Source of the DNA: Phycisphaerae bacterium
GTDB taxonomy: Bacteria; Planctomycetota; Phycisphaerae; Tepidisphaerales; Tepidisphaeraceae
DNA: 22,149 bases
Direction of reading: 5' to 3'
Assembly: GCA_030448225.1 (NCBI GenBank)
Contig: JAUJNJ010000088.1
Coordinates: 1 to 22,149 of the forward strand
This document shows, in pieces, positions 16,506 to 22,149 of this stretch (its first letter is position 1; each line of letters starts with the position of its first letter). Made by a program: the position numbers and the translations under genes. The notes below the pieces were generated by a model. The model had not been told where the DNA came from. It worked only from the letters and a program-made list of their open reading frames with translations, and made no database searches.

Positions 16506-17750
16506 ATGAGCAGACGTCGCGTCGTCATCACCGGGCTCGGAGTCGTCACCTCGCTGGGCGAGGTCGTCGACGAGGTGTGGGAGAACGTCTGCGCGGGCCA
16601 GAGCGGCATCAAGCCAATCACCCGCTGGGACACGAGCAAGTACCCGACGAAGTTCGGCGGCGAGTGCACGAGCTTCGACGTCACCCGGTACGGCGTCGAC
16701 ACCCGCGAGGCCAAGCGCCTCGACCGCTTCGGCCAGTTCGGCATGGCCGCCTCGGTGTCGGCCGTCCGCGACGCGGGCATCGACTTCACCGGCGAGGACC
16801 CGTACCGCTGCGGCGTGATCATCGGCAGCGGCATCGGCGGCATCGAGACGATCGAGGAGCAGAACAAGATCCTCATCGAGCGCGGCGTGACCCGCGTCAG
16901 CCCGTTCACCGTGCCGCGCCTCATGGCAAACGCCGCCAGCGGCAACGTGTCGATCATGTTCCACCTGTGCGGCCCGAACACCGCCGTCGCCACCGCCTGC
17001 GCCACCGGCTCCAACGCGATCGGCGACGCCGGGCGTCACATCCAGCACGACATGGCGGACGTGATGATCGCCGGCGGGAGCGAGGCGGCGCTGTCGGCCC
17101 TGGGCATGGCGACGTTCGTCGCCGCCCGCGCCCTGTCCACCCGCAACGAGGAGCCCACCCGCGCCAGCCGCCCGTGGGACAAGGACCGCGACGGTTTCGT
17201 CATGAGCGAGGGCGCCGGCGTCGTGGTCCTGGAGGAGTACGAGCACGCGGTGAAACGCGGCGCGAAGATCTACGCCGAACTCGTCGGCTACGGCATGACC
17301 GCCGACGGCTACCACATCACCGCCCCCCACGAGGACGGCATCGGCGCCGCCCAGGCGATGAAGTTCGCGCTGAAGGACGCCGGCCTGTCGCCCGACGCGG
17401 TCGACTACATCAACGCCCACGGCACGAGCACGCCGCTCGGCGACCTCGCCGAGACCAAGGCGCTCAAGAGCACGTTCGGCGAGCACGCCCGCAAGCTGGC
17501 GATCAGCTCGACCAAGAGCCAGCTCGGCCACCTGCTCGGCGCCAGCGGCGGCGTTGAGGCCGTCATCACCGCGCTGGCGGTGCAGCGGAACCTGCTGCCC
17601 CCAACGATCAACCTCGAGACGCCGGACCCCGAGTGCGACCTCGACTACGTCCCGCTCAAGGCCCGCGACCGGAAGGTCACCTACGCGATGTCGAACAGCT
17701 TCGGCTTCGGCGGCCACAACGCGTCGCTGCTGCTGAAGAAGATGAGTTAG
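16506..17750 (+). CDS. fabF: 3-oxoacyl-ACP synthase II
   Basis: Elongating condensing enzyme that adds malonyl-ACP to acyl-ACP. The 414-residue, intact protein starts with the typical MSRRRVVITGLGVVTSLG and has the nucleophile Cys165 (TACATGSN), His305 (INAHGTSTPLGD), His342 (GHLLGASGG) and the C-terminal NSFGFGGHN glycine loop. The start is fixed by the conserved N-terminus, yet no SD precedes it: the bases before the ATG are the right arm of the heptamer element. Either initiation is SD-independent or coupled to acpP. It is the last gene of the fab cluster; a REP hairpin follows 27 nt after the stop. Confidence 0.97.
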   Translation: MSRRRVVITGLGVVTSLGEVVDEVWENVCAGQSGIKPITRWDTSKYPTKFGGECTSFDVTRYGVDTREAKRLDRFGQFGMAASVSAVRDAGIDFTGEDPYRCGVIIGSGIGGIETIEEQNKILIERGVTRVSPFTVPRLMANAASGNVSIMFHLCGPNTAVATACATGSNAIGDAGRHIQHDMADVMIAGGSEAALSALGMATFVAARALSTRNEEPTRASRPWDKDRDGFVMSEGAGVVVLEEYEHAVKRGAKIYAELVGYGMTADGYHITAPHEDGIGAAQAMKFALKDAGLSPDAVDYINAHGTSTPLGDLAETKALKSTFGEHARKLAISSTKSQLGHLLGASGGVEAVITALAVQRNLLPPTINLETPDPECDLDYVPLKARDRKVTYAMSNSFGFGGHNASLLLKKMS

Positions 17751-17772
17751 CGCGCAGGGAAAGGCCCCCGTG

Positions 17773-17797
17773 TAGCCGGCTCGCTTGCGAGCCGCGT
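17773..17797 (+). repeat. 25-nt REP element, copy B (7-2-7 hairpin)
   Basis: GGCTCGC-TT-GCGAGCC at 17778-17793, flanked by TAGCC and GCGT. It matches the opposite-strand copy at 10149-10173 at 24 of 25 positions. It lies just after fabF, in the 178-nt gap before the FliN-like gene. The same gap carries GTACG-AG-CGTAC and the 13-nt TACGCACTACCGT shared with the fabG-acpP element. Confidence 0.85.
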
Positions 17798-17928
17798 CGG
17801 CGACGTCGAACGGGTACGAGCGTACGCACTACCGTCGCCCGCGCTGCCCTAGTCATGCGCGCGCCGGCAATGATCCACGCTACGGCTAGACGTCCCGACT
17901 TCACGCCTCCCGGCAGCAAGGAGCGCCC

Positions 17929-18249
17929 GTGCCCCTGTTACACGCGCAACCCCAGCCCACGCCGCCGCACCCGGGCCACGCGGACCTCAACCGCATCCTC
18001 CGCATCGAGGTGCCGGTGATCGTCAAGCTCGCCGAGCGGAAGCTGATGCTTTCGGAGGTGATGCGCCTCGGCGTCGGCGCCATCATCGAGTTCATCAAGA
18101 GCAATGACGAGCCGCTGGAACTGCTCATCAACAACAAGCCGATCGCGCTTGGCGAGACGGTAAAGGTGGGCGAGAACTTCGGCCTGCGCATCACCCGCAT
18201 CGGCGACGTGAAGCAGGTGATCCAGTCCCTCGGCACCGGCAAGTCGTAG
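17929..18249 (+). CDS. FliN/SpoA-domain protein (flagellar switch type)
   Basis: FliN with FliM and FliG forms the flagellar switch; SpoA domains also occur in type III secretion sorting platforms. The 106-residue protein has a proline-rich N-terminus of about 25 residues, then the SpoA fold: ILRIEVPVIVKLAERKLMLSE-type strand, VMRLGVGAIIEFIKSNDEPLEL, INNKPIALGETVKVGENFGL and RITRIGD. The GTG start at 17929 has AAGGAG 7 nt upstream. No other flagellar gene is in the window; neighbours are fabF and, convergently with 14 nt between the stops, a nucleotidyltransferase. It could serve the flagellum from a detached locus. The domain call is firm, the role less so. Confidence 0.8.
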   Translation: MPLLHAQPQPTPPHPGHADLNRILRIEVPVIVKLAERKLMLSEVMRLGVGAIIEFIKSNDEPLELLINNKPIALGETVKVGENFGLRITRIGDVKQVIQSLGTGKS

Positions 18250-18263
18250 CACGCGAGCCGCCG

Positions 18264-19586
18264 TCAGCTCCCGCGCGACGCCCGCTCTAAGCCAAGCTGC
18301 ACCGCGTCCGCCTTCGTCGCCACGCGACCCTCGAGCTGCGCGTCGTACACCTCGTCCAGTACCCGCTTGAACGCCGGCCCCGGCCGCAGCCCTGCGGCAG
18401 TCAGGTCGTCCCCGGTCAGCAGCGGGGCGGGTGCGACTTCAGTCGCTTGTAACCCCATCAATTCGACGTAGAGCGGCCGGATGCGGTCGGCGTGAAGCCC
18501 GATCGACGCGATCGCCTCCAAGAGGTTTATCGCGCCCGGACTGTAGAGGCGCGACAAGAAGCGTTTCTTCATCGCCAGCGACGGGGGCGTGTCGGCGAGG
18601 AGCGGGCCGACGCTGATGAGCACCTCGTTCATCTCCGCCGCTTCCTCGTTGCTGATGCGCAATGCCTGGCGCATCGCCTGGATCGACCGATGCGCTTCAG
18701 CCGGCTCCAGAAACGCGCGGATGTCGCACGTCCCCCGGTGCTGCCACCGGAAGCATAGGACTGCTGTGGCGATCGAGAGGCCGAAGGACTTCGGCGCGAT
18801 CGGGTCGACCGCGAGGAACAGCGAACGTTCTTCGCCGAGCGGCTGGCGACCGTCCTCCGGGAGCGGTCGCATGATCTCGCCGATCAACCCTAGCCCCCAG
18901 AGGTGGCGCCATGCCGCACCGCGCGTTCCTCCCGGTGTCAGCATCAGTCGCAACTCGTCCGCGACGCGCTCCGGGCTAATGCGCCGGAGCTGCGTCGCGC
19001 GGCGTCGGATCGCCTCCGCCGTCACTGGCTCGATCGCGAACCCGAGGCGGGCCGCGAAGCGGACGGCGCGGAGCATCCGAAGGTGGTCCTCCTCGAACCG
19101 CCGCTCCGGGTCGCCGATCGCGCGGATCACCCGCGCCTCAACGTCGGCGCGGCCGCCGACGAAGTCGAGCACACGGTCGTTGTCGAGCGGGTCGAGGAAC
19201 AACCCGTTAATCGTGAAGTCGCGCCGCCGCGCGTCCTCCCCGGCCGTCGTGAAGCGCACGTCGGCGGGGCGGCGGCCGTCCTTGTATTCGCCGTCGGCGC
19301 GGAACGTCGCCACCTCGATGACGCTGCGGCGGTGACGCACGAGGATCACGCCGAACGCCGCGCCGACCGCCTGCGTCTGCGTGAACAGTTGCCGCACGCG
19401 GTCCGGCGGCGCGTCGGTGGCGACGTCGTAGTCCTTCGGCGCTAGGCCGAGCAGCAGGTCGCGCACGCACCCGCCGGCGAAGTAGGCGACGTGCCCCGCC
19501 TCGCGCAGCCGGCGCAGGACTGCTAACGCGTCCTCGCGCAGCGACGTGGGCTGAGATGGGTGGGGGTTACCCGACGGTGTGCTCAC
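18264..19586 (-). CDS. CCA tRNA nucleotidyltransferase / poly(A) polymerase, class II
   Basis: Adds nucleotides to RNA 3' ends. The 440-residue, intact protein has the catalytic signature GGCVRDLLLG and the metal-binding DYDVATDA, then RRDFTINGLFLDP, VLDFVGGRADVEARVIRAIG and the RNA-head helix region EDHLRMLRAVRFAARLGF. Sequence alone does not tell a CCA-adding enzyme from PcnB poly(A) polymerase. The C-terminal half has no HD phosphohydrolase motif. I start at the GTG at 19586 (MSTPSGN). A -10-like TATTCT lies 6 nt before it, fitting a leaderless mRNA. Upstream in-frame codons to 19727 overlap the end of rsmD and are not family-like. Confidence 0.88.
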   Translation of the reverse strand: MSTPSGNPHPSQPTSLREDALAVLRRLREAGHVAYFAGGCVRDLLLGLAPKDYDVATDAPPDRVRQLFTQTQAVGAAFGVILVRHRRSVIEVATFRADGEYKDGRRPADVRFTTAGEDARRRDFTINGLFLDPLDNDRVLDFVGGRADVEARVIRAIGDPERRFEEDHLRMLRAVRFAARLGFAIEPVTAEAIRRRATQLRRISPERVADELRLMLTPGGTRGAAWRHLWGLGLIGEIMRPLPEDGRQPLGEERSLFLAVDPIAPKSFGLSIATAVLCFRWQHRGTCDIRAFLEPAEAHRSIQAMRQALRISNEEAAEMNEVLISVGPLLADTPPSLAMKKRFLSRLYSPGAINLLEAIASIGLHADRIRPLYVELMGLQATEVAPAPLLTGDDLTAAGLRPGPAFKRVLDEVYDAQLEGRVATKADAVQLGLERASRGS

Positions 19587-19592
19587 GGTGAC

Positions 19593-19622
19593 AGAATATC
19601 GCCGGCACGCCTGCGGGTGGAA
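19593..19622 (-). promoter_or_regulatory. Predicted promoter of the nucleotidyltransferase, leaderless
   Basis: Read leftward, TTCCAC (19622-19617) and TATTCT (19598-19593) are 18 nt apart, and the -10 ends 6 nt before the GTG start. It lies in the 61-nt gap downstream of rsmD. Confidence 0.4.
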
Positions 19623-19647
19623 GGGCCGCCCGCCGCTCGGCGGCACG

Positions 19648-20220
19648 TCATCGGGTCGGGCGCGGCCGTAGGAACTCGAGTTCCATCCCGCCGTAGGTTC
19701 GTTCGTCGTACCGCTCCAGCGCGCCAAACTCCAACGCGTCGGCTTGGTCGTGGCGGAAAACGACGGTGCCGTCTGCTGCCAGGTGCCGACCGACCATCGC
19801 CTCGGCCAGGCGTTGCAGGTCGGCCGGCCGTTCGCGGAGGAAGCGGTAGGGCGGGTCGAGGAAGATCACGTCTACGCGAGACTCGGGCGGGCGAGCGGCG
19901 GCGCCGTCGAACCACTTGAACAGGTCGCCGGTGATGAACGCGGATCGAACCACCACGCCGAGCGTCGCCGCGTTCTTCTTCAGCCGCGTGACGGCCGAGC
20001 GGTCCGCCTCGAAGAACGTCGCGTGGACGGCGCCCCGACTCAGGCACTCGAGGCCCATGCTGCCGGTGCCCGCGAAGCAGTCGTAGACGCGCGATCCCGG
20101 CAACAGCGGCGCGAGGATGTCGAACAGCGACTGCTTCACGCGGTCGGTGATCGGCCGGGTCACGTCCCCCTCAGGGGGCAGCAGTTTTCGTCCGCGGAAC
20201 TCGCCGGCGATGATTCTCAC
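19648..20220 (-). CDS. rsmD: 16S rRNA (guanine-966-N2)-methyltransferase
   Basis: Methylates G966 of 16S rRNA with S-adenosylmethionine. The 190-residue, intact protein begins MRIIAGEFRGRKLLPP, typical of the family. It has the target-strand region TRPITDRVKQSLFDIL, the SAM motif I VYDCFAGTGSMGLECLSRGA, motif II FFEAD, and the catalytic motif IV IFLDPPY. The GTG at 20220 is chosen because it gives exactly the family N-terminus. The ATG at 20277 adds 19 unrelated residues and crosses the divergent promoter region. A TAGATT hexamer ends 7 nt before the GTG, with no SD. Confidence 0.92.
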   Translation of the reverse strand: MRIIAGEFRGRKLLPPEGDVTRPITDRVKQSLFDILAPLLPGSRVYDCFAGTGSMGLECLSRGAVHATFFEADRSAVTRLKKNAATLGVVVRSAFITGDLFKWFDGAAARPPESRVDVIFLDPPYRFLRERPADLQRLAEAMVGRHLAADGTVVFRHDQADALEFGALERYDERTYGGMELEFLRPRPTR

Positions 20221-20227
20221 GATTGGC

Positions 20228-20233
20228 AATCTA
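20228..20233 (-). promoter_or_regulatory. Predicted -10 element of rsmD, leaderless
   Basis: Read leftward, TAGATT lies 7 nt from the GTG start. No convincing -35 was found at the usual distance. A TACAAT at 20256-20261 on the + strand may be the -10 of the divergent HYExAFE gene. Confidence 0.35.
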
Positions 20234-20293
20234 GCGAAGAGGCGGGCCCTTTCGCTACAATCCTGCGGGTCGAACAAAAGGGGAACACGAGCC

Positions 20294-20791
20294 GTGGCAG
20301 ACCGGAGCGTGCATTACGAGGCGGCGTTCGAGTCGTTCCTGCGCGAGCGGGGCATCCCGTGCGTCGCGGTGGACGAGGCCAAGCGGGCGCTGTTCGCCAG
20401 CGCCAAACTAAAGTCGTTCGACTTTGTCGTATACAGTAAGGCCGGCCCGAACCTGCTCGTCGACATCAAGGGCCGCCAGTCGCGCAGCCGCCCGGGCCGC
20501 GGGTCGTTCGAGACGTGGACGACCGAGCAGGACGTGAACGACCTGATGCAGTGGGAGCAGGTGTTCGGCGACGGGTACAAGGCGGTCCTGACGTTCGTCT
20601 ACTGGATCGACCCGCCGCTCCAGGCCGAGCCCGGCATGTACTGCCACCGCGGCCGGTGGTACCGGATGATGGGGGTGGACCTGGCCGAGTACCGCAACCA
20701 CATGCGGCGGCGATCGGCGAAGTGGGAGACCGTCTGCCTGCCGGCGGAGGACTTTCGCTCGCTTGCCCGCCCGATCGAAAGCTGGTTATGA
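20294..20791 (+). CDS. HYExAFE family protein, possible PD-(D/E)xK nuclease fold
   Basis: A 165-residue protein beginning MADRSVHYEAAFESFLRERG. The HYExAFE motif (about 7-13) names a family known from planctomycetes with no established function. SFDFVVYSKAGPNLLVDIKGR (about 41-61, split here as SFDFVVY and LLVDIKGR) has the layout of PD-(D/E)xK nucleases: Asp43, then Asp57-x-Lys59 on a strand after a short turn, with the HYE helix Glu upstream. Later it has Trp-rich segments (WTTEQDVNDLMQWEQVFG; FVYWIDPP; HRGRWYRMMGVDLAEY). The GTG at 20294 follows AAAGGGGA. Its stop overlaps the next start (TTATGATG). The nuclease reading is inference from the motif pattern. Confidence 0.75.
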   Translation: MADRSVHYEAAFESFLRERGIPCVAVDEAKRALFASAKLKSFDFVVYSKAGPNLLVDIKGRQSRSRPGRGSFETWTTEQDVNDLMQWEQVFGDGYKAVLTFVYWIDPPLQAEPGMYCHRGRWYRMMGVDLAEYRNHMRRRSAKWETVCLPAEDFRSLARPIESWL

Positions 20792-21048
20792 TGCGACGCG
20801 TGAACCACCCCAAACGTTGGCTCTGCTCGCTGACCCTCGCCGTCGCCCTTGCCGCGGGCGCCGTGGCGCCGCAGGCCGCGGTGGCGCAGGAACTCGACGT
20901 CGAGACCGAGGCGCGCGTCGAGGGGTTCCCCACCGACGTGAAGGTGAAGAACGACTCGACCGCCCTCGCGTGGCTCTTCATGATCGTCCTGGCGGTGCTC
21001 GCGATCTCGCCGCTGCTGAAGGACGCCAAACGCACGCACCTGGATTGA
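20788..21048 (+). CDS. Small exported or membrane protein coupled to HYExAFE
   Basis: An 86-residue protein I do not recognise. It has a basic N-terminus and hydrophobic core (about 10-30) ending AAVAQ, a likely signal peptide. A short acidic segment (ELDVETEARVEGFPTDVKVK) and one transmembrane helix (about 62-78, LAWLFMIVLAVLAISPLL) before a charged tail follow. It would sit in the membrane with about 30 residues outside. The ATG at 20788 overlaps the preceding stop by 3-4 nt (a second ATG follows at once), so translation is probably coupled. The partnership with a cytosolic nuclease-like protein is unexplained. Confidence 0.7.
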   Translation: MMRRVNHPKRWLCSLTLAVALAAGAVAPQAAVAQELDVETEARVEGFPTDVKVKNDSTALAWLFMIVLAVLAISPLLKDAKRTHLD

Positions 21049-21154
21049 ACGTGAGCAGCTTCGCCGGGCGAACCGGGCGGCCCGCGCCGCCGCGACGCCG
21101 CCGGTGACAACCGACACGCGAACCGTCCCACCCACCCCGAAGAGGAGGCCTCCG

Positions 21155-21484
21155 ATGAAGTCGACCGTGCTATGGGCGCTCGTCGCCCTGAACGCGATGC
21201 TGGTGACGACCTTCTTCCTGCAACTCGCCAAGCCGAACGTGGCCGTCGCGCAGGCGGCGCGCCCCGGCGATTACATCATGCTGCCGGGCACCGTGATCGG
21301 CGGCAACGGCGCGATGGTCTACATCATCGACCAGTCGTCGCAGCAACTCAGCGGCCTGATGCTCGACCAGAACTCCAAGCTCAGCGCGGTCAAGCCGCTC
21401 GACCTCGGCCGCGCGTTCGGCGGCGGCGGCGGCGGTGGCGGCGGGGCGGCCGAGACCACCCCGCGCAAGGGCCGCGCGCGGTAA
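21155..21484 (+). CDS. Short membrane-anchored protein with polyglycine tail, paralogue 1
   Basis: 109 residues, preceded by a strong AGGAGG at 8 nt. One N-terminal hydrophobic segment (about 5-24) ending AVAQA acts as signal or anchor. A small domain with YIMLPGTVIGGNGAMVYIID and LSGLMLDQNSKLSAVKPLDL follows, then nine consecutive glycines coded mostly by GGC (near 21418-21447) and a basic tail TTPRKGRAR. The '(V)YxID...G...D.N' pattern is shared with the next gene, so the two look like tandem duplicates. No function is known to me. The codon run is prone to length change. Confidence 0.75.
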   Translation: MKSTVLWALVALNAMLVTTFFLQLAKPNVAVAQAARPGDYIMLPGTVIGGNGAMVYIIDQSSQQLSGLMLDQNSKLSAVKPLDLGRAFGGGGGGGGGAAETTPRKGRAR

Positions 21485-21575
21485 CGCGCTGCCGCCCGAC
21501 CTGATGTCGCGCTCCCGGTCGTCACACCCGCGGGAACGCTCCGGCTCGACCTCTTGAAGCAAGGCAACAACGATC

Positions 21576-21854
21576 ATGGACAAGAACACCTTCGCCATCG
21601 GCACCCTGTCGATCACCGGGCTGCTGCTGCTCGTGGCCAACCTCCTCGTCCCGATGATGCCGGTCGCGCAGGCCGACGTGATCAAGGACCGCGACTACCA
21701 GGCCGTCACCGCCGCCATGGCGCGCGGCGGCGACGCGCTGTACGTCATCGACAACCGCACCGGGAACATCGGCGTCTTCGCGTTCGACTCCAACCGCAAG
21801 GCGATCGCGACCGCCGACGTGCAGGCCGTGACCACCGCCTTCCCCGGCCGCTAA
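21576..21854 (+). CDS. Short membrane-anchored protein, paralogue 2
   Basis: 92 residues: an N-terminal hydrophobic anchor (TLSITGLLLLVANLLVP, about 10-26) ending MMPVAQA, then DVIKDRDYQAVTAAMARGGD, ALYVIDNRTGNIGVFAFDSN and a short end. ALYVIDNRTG...FDSN aligns by eye with MVYIIDQSSQ...LDQN of the preceding gene, and both may form a small beta-propeller-blade-like hairpin. The ATG at 21576 follows AAGCAAGG at about 11 nt. Similar short proteins recur in Phycisphaerae genomes as I recall, without known function. A 7-2-7 hairpin starts immediately after the stop. Confidence 0.75.
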   Translation: MDKNTFAIGTLSITGLLLLVANLLVPMMPVAQADVIKDRDYQAVTAAMARGGDALYVIDNRTGNIGVFAFDSNRKAIATADVQAVTTAFPGR

Positions 21855-21870
21855 CCGGCCGCTCGGCCGG
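21855..21870. terminator. 7-2-7 hairpin directly after the stop codon
   Basis: CCGGCCG-CT-CGGCCGG, a perfect 7-bp stem with a 2-nt centre, begins on the base after the TAA of the preceding gene. No T-run follows, so intrinsic termination is uncertain; it may only mark or protect the 3' end. The rest of the gap to 22000 holds nothing recognised. Confidence 0.45.
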
Positions 21871-22000
21871 ACGACTCGACCGAACCACCCACGAGGCGCA
21901 CGCGCGTCGCTCCAGCGCCGCGCGGGCGACCTCGACCGCCACCGCCGCGGCAGCGCGGCGACCGCCTACCGACCCCGCGCGACGTTGACCCGGAGGTTTC

Positions 22001-22149
22001 GTGCAAGAGAAGATCGCCGCGCTGGCCCACAAGGTGCTCGGCGGGGAACTGCTGAACCGCGACGAGGGCGCGTACCTCGCCACCGTCGGCGGGGACGACC
22101 TGTACGACCTGTTCTACTGGGCGAATCGCATCCGCATCCGCTTCGTCGG
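22001..22149 (+). CDS. bioB: Biotin synthase-like radical SAM protein, N-terminus only
   Basis: Cut by the window end after 49 codons. The GTG start follows GGAGG by 4 nt. The fragment (IAALAHKVLGGELLNRDEG, DDLYDLFYWANRIRIRF) matches the N-terminal helix region of biotin synthases, which ends just before the CxxxCxxC cluster motif; that motif is outside the window. A related radical SAM enzyme with the same N-terminal layout cannot be excluded. Confidence 0.7.
   Translation, partial: MQEKIAALAHKVLGGELLNRDEGAYLATVGGDDLYDLFYWANRIRIRFV

Noticed and set aside
16377..17717. A 446-residue minus frame opposite fabF
   Set aside because: It is the shadow of an intact fabF; its Ser/Gly/Gln/Val end is merely the heptamer repeat read as protein.

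Overview
The window looks like chromosomal DNA of a planctomycete, most likely of the Phycisphaerae type. This is inferred from the high G+C content, a HYExAFE-type protein, short membrane-anchored proteins with a 'YxID...D.N' pattern, and a 'CGYD.R...RCPECG' zinc-ribbon remnant. No rRNA, tRNA, CRISPR array, insertion sequence or phage gene was seen. The genes are housekeeping genes, and the unusual material lies between them.

Layout. Positions 1-3715 are read leftward: type II NADH dehydrogenase, a two-span membrane protein, pdxA (vitamin B6) and ribE (riboflavin synthase). Positions 3716-3909 are a divergent promoter region. Glucokinase and a small unknown protein follow on the + strand. 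A sigma-54-type response regulator (-) and alanine dehydrogenase (+) diverge around 7.0 kb. Positions 8.2-10.0 kb hold a zinc-ribbon remnant, a TPR protein and a metallophosphoesterase, all badly frameshifted, then a DUF488 gene (-). Positions 11.0-11.65 kb encode a WcaF-like acetyltransferase. Positions 12.0-17.75 kb are a type II fatty-acid/phospholipid cluster in the order plsX-fabH-fabD-fabG-acpP-fabF. PlsX makes acyl-phosphate, FabH starts chains, FabD loads malonyl-ACP, FabG reduces, AcpP carries and FabF elongates. Then come an isolated FliN/SpoA-domain gene (+), a tRNA nucleotidyltransferase/poly(A) polymerase and rsmD (both -), the HYExAFE protein coupled to a secreted small protein, two paralogous short membrane proteins, and the start of a bioB-like gene cut by the window edge.

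Sequence quality. Genes at 3.9-5.1 kb and 15.2-22.1 kb are intact. Nearly every gene at 2.0-3.2 kb and 5.4-15.1 kb switches frame one to about eight times, including essential ones (plsX, fabH, fabD). I read this as uncorrected indel errors rather than gene decay. Coordinates of these genes are outer bounds.

Most interesting signals. (1) A family of intergenic elements has inverted arms built from tandem heptamers of the form AGTNNNN. Four loci are visible, and in three of them one arm runs almost to a start codon that lacks a Shine-Dalgarno (SD) sequence (pdxA, fabF, metallophosphoesterase). (2) A set of short hairpins shares one geometry, a 7-bp stem around a 2-nt centre. It includes a 25-nt repeat present twice with one difference, and a paired copy forming a 21-bp perfect inverted repeat. 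(3) A -10-like hexamer lies 6-11 nt from the start codon of five genes, suggesting leaderless mRNAs. (4) A 12-bp hairpin lies at the predicted 5' end of the acpP mRNA.
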